DNA from: Flavobacteriaceae bacterium Ap0902
Lineage (GTDB): Bacteria; Bacteroidota; Bacteroidia; Flavobacteriales; Weeksellaceae
DNA length: 64,000 nucleotides
Assembly: GCA_009835005.1 (NCBI GenBank)
Contig: WTFG01000001.1
Span: forward strand, 496,001-560,000
Direction: 5' to 3'
In this document: one piece after another, positions 63,934-64,000 of the stretch
Position numbering within the stretch: position 1 is the first letter of the stretch
Layout: each line of letters begins with the position of its first letter
Notes under the pieces: model-generated
Seen by the model: the letters and a program-made list of their open reading frames with translations, nothing else
What the model was told of the DNA's origin: nothing
The model's database searches: none
Made by a program: the position numbers and the translations under genes

Positions 63934-64000
63934 ATAATTAGGCATCCTTGTTCTATTTATTCTAATTCATTTTTTACTCAAGTTTTCTCTATTGCTTTTA

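Noticed and set aside
1-64000. tRNA, rRNA, riboswitch or CRISPR array
   Set aside because: No cloverleaf, rRNA-like stretch, regular repeat-spacer pattern or known riboswitch core was seen by eye in the gaps, all of which are short.

Overview
The window is chromosomal DNA from a member of the Bacteroidota, most likely class Flavobacteriia. The evidence is a very large SprA (type IX secretion translocon) directly after ruvA, a PorZ homologue next to recO, AT-rich codon use, and several Bacteroidota-type promoters (TTTG, about 19 bases, TAnnTTTG). Ribosome-binding sites are weak or absent, and TTG or GTG starts are common. I see no rRNA, tRNA, CRISPR array, insertion sequence or prophage. No gap between genes exceeds 300 bases; the longest are about 200.

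Layout. 1-4758: edge of a surface-glycan locus (a 5'-truncated GNAT/FemAB-like protein, an asparagine-synthase-like amidotransferase, a GT4 glycosyltransferase and a Wzx-type flippase). 4878-7318: HAD nucleotidase, 3-methyladenine glycosylase, DUF4230-like protein, thioredoxin-like lipoprotein. 7437-16868: ruvA-sprA-gcvH-vanZ, then a TonB-type energy transducer. 16967-29916: mostly housekeeping genes (PEP carboxylase, YheT-like hydrolase, ClC exchanger, ABC exporter, metallo-hydrolase, malate dehydrogenase, MATE transporter) plus a large conserved protein of unknown function. 29956-40329: an envelope block with a SprA-like 1123-residue outer-membrane protein, a second beta-barrel protein, a TPR protein, LptC, a CNNM/CBS protein and a PpiD-type chaperone. 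40441-49186: thiL, small unknown genes, a second CNNM/CBS protein, an rRNA/tRNA 2'-O-methyltransferase, recO, porZ, a U32 peptidase-family protein, ferredoxin and 5-formyl-THF cyclo-ligase. 49209-54843: an accessory DNA-polymerase cassette (dinB-dnaE) whose 3' end has been duplicated around an inserted fic gene. 54986-63879: diacylglycerol kinase, TfoX-like protein, murB, small lipoproteins, queE, folD, queA, rlmN and a polyprenyl diphosphate synthase.

How the genes work together. SprA and PorZ are type IX secretion parts. LptC, PpiD, the FadL-like barrel and the TonB protein maintain or energise the outer membrane. QueE and QueA are two steps of queuosine synthesis, and FolD with the cyclo-ligase belong to one-carbon metabolism.

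Most notable observations: (1) a 93-base near-identical copy of the dnaE 3' end lies beyond fic, so the fic segment looks like a recent insertion that rebuilt the end of dnaE; (2) two back-to-back perfect palindromes overlap the predicted dinB promoter and look like an operator; (3) rlmN has no ATG, GTG or TTG at its expected start and probably uses an AUU-type codon; (4) a SprA-like smaller protein with an EF-hand-type loop opens the envelope block; (5) several promoters sit so close to their start codons that leaderless mRNAs are likely.
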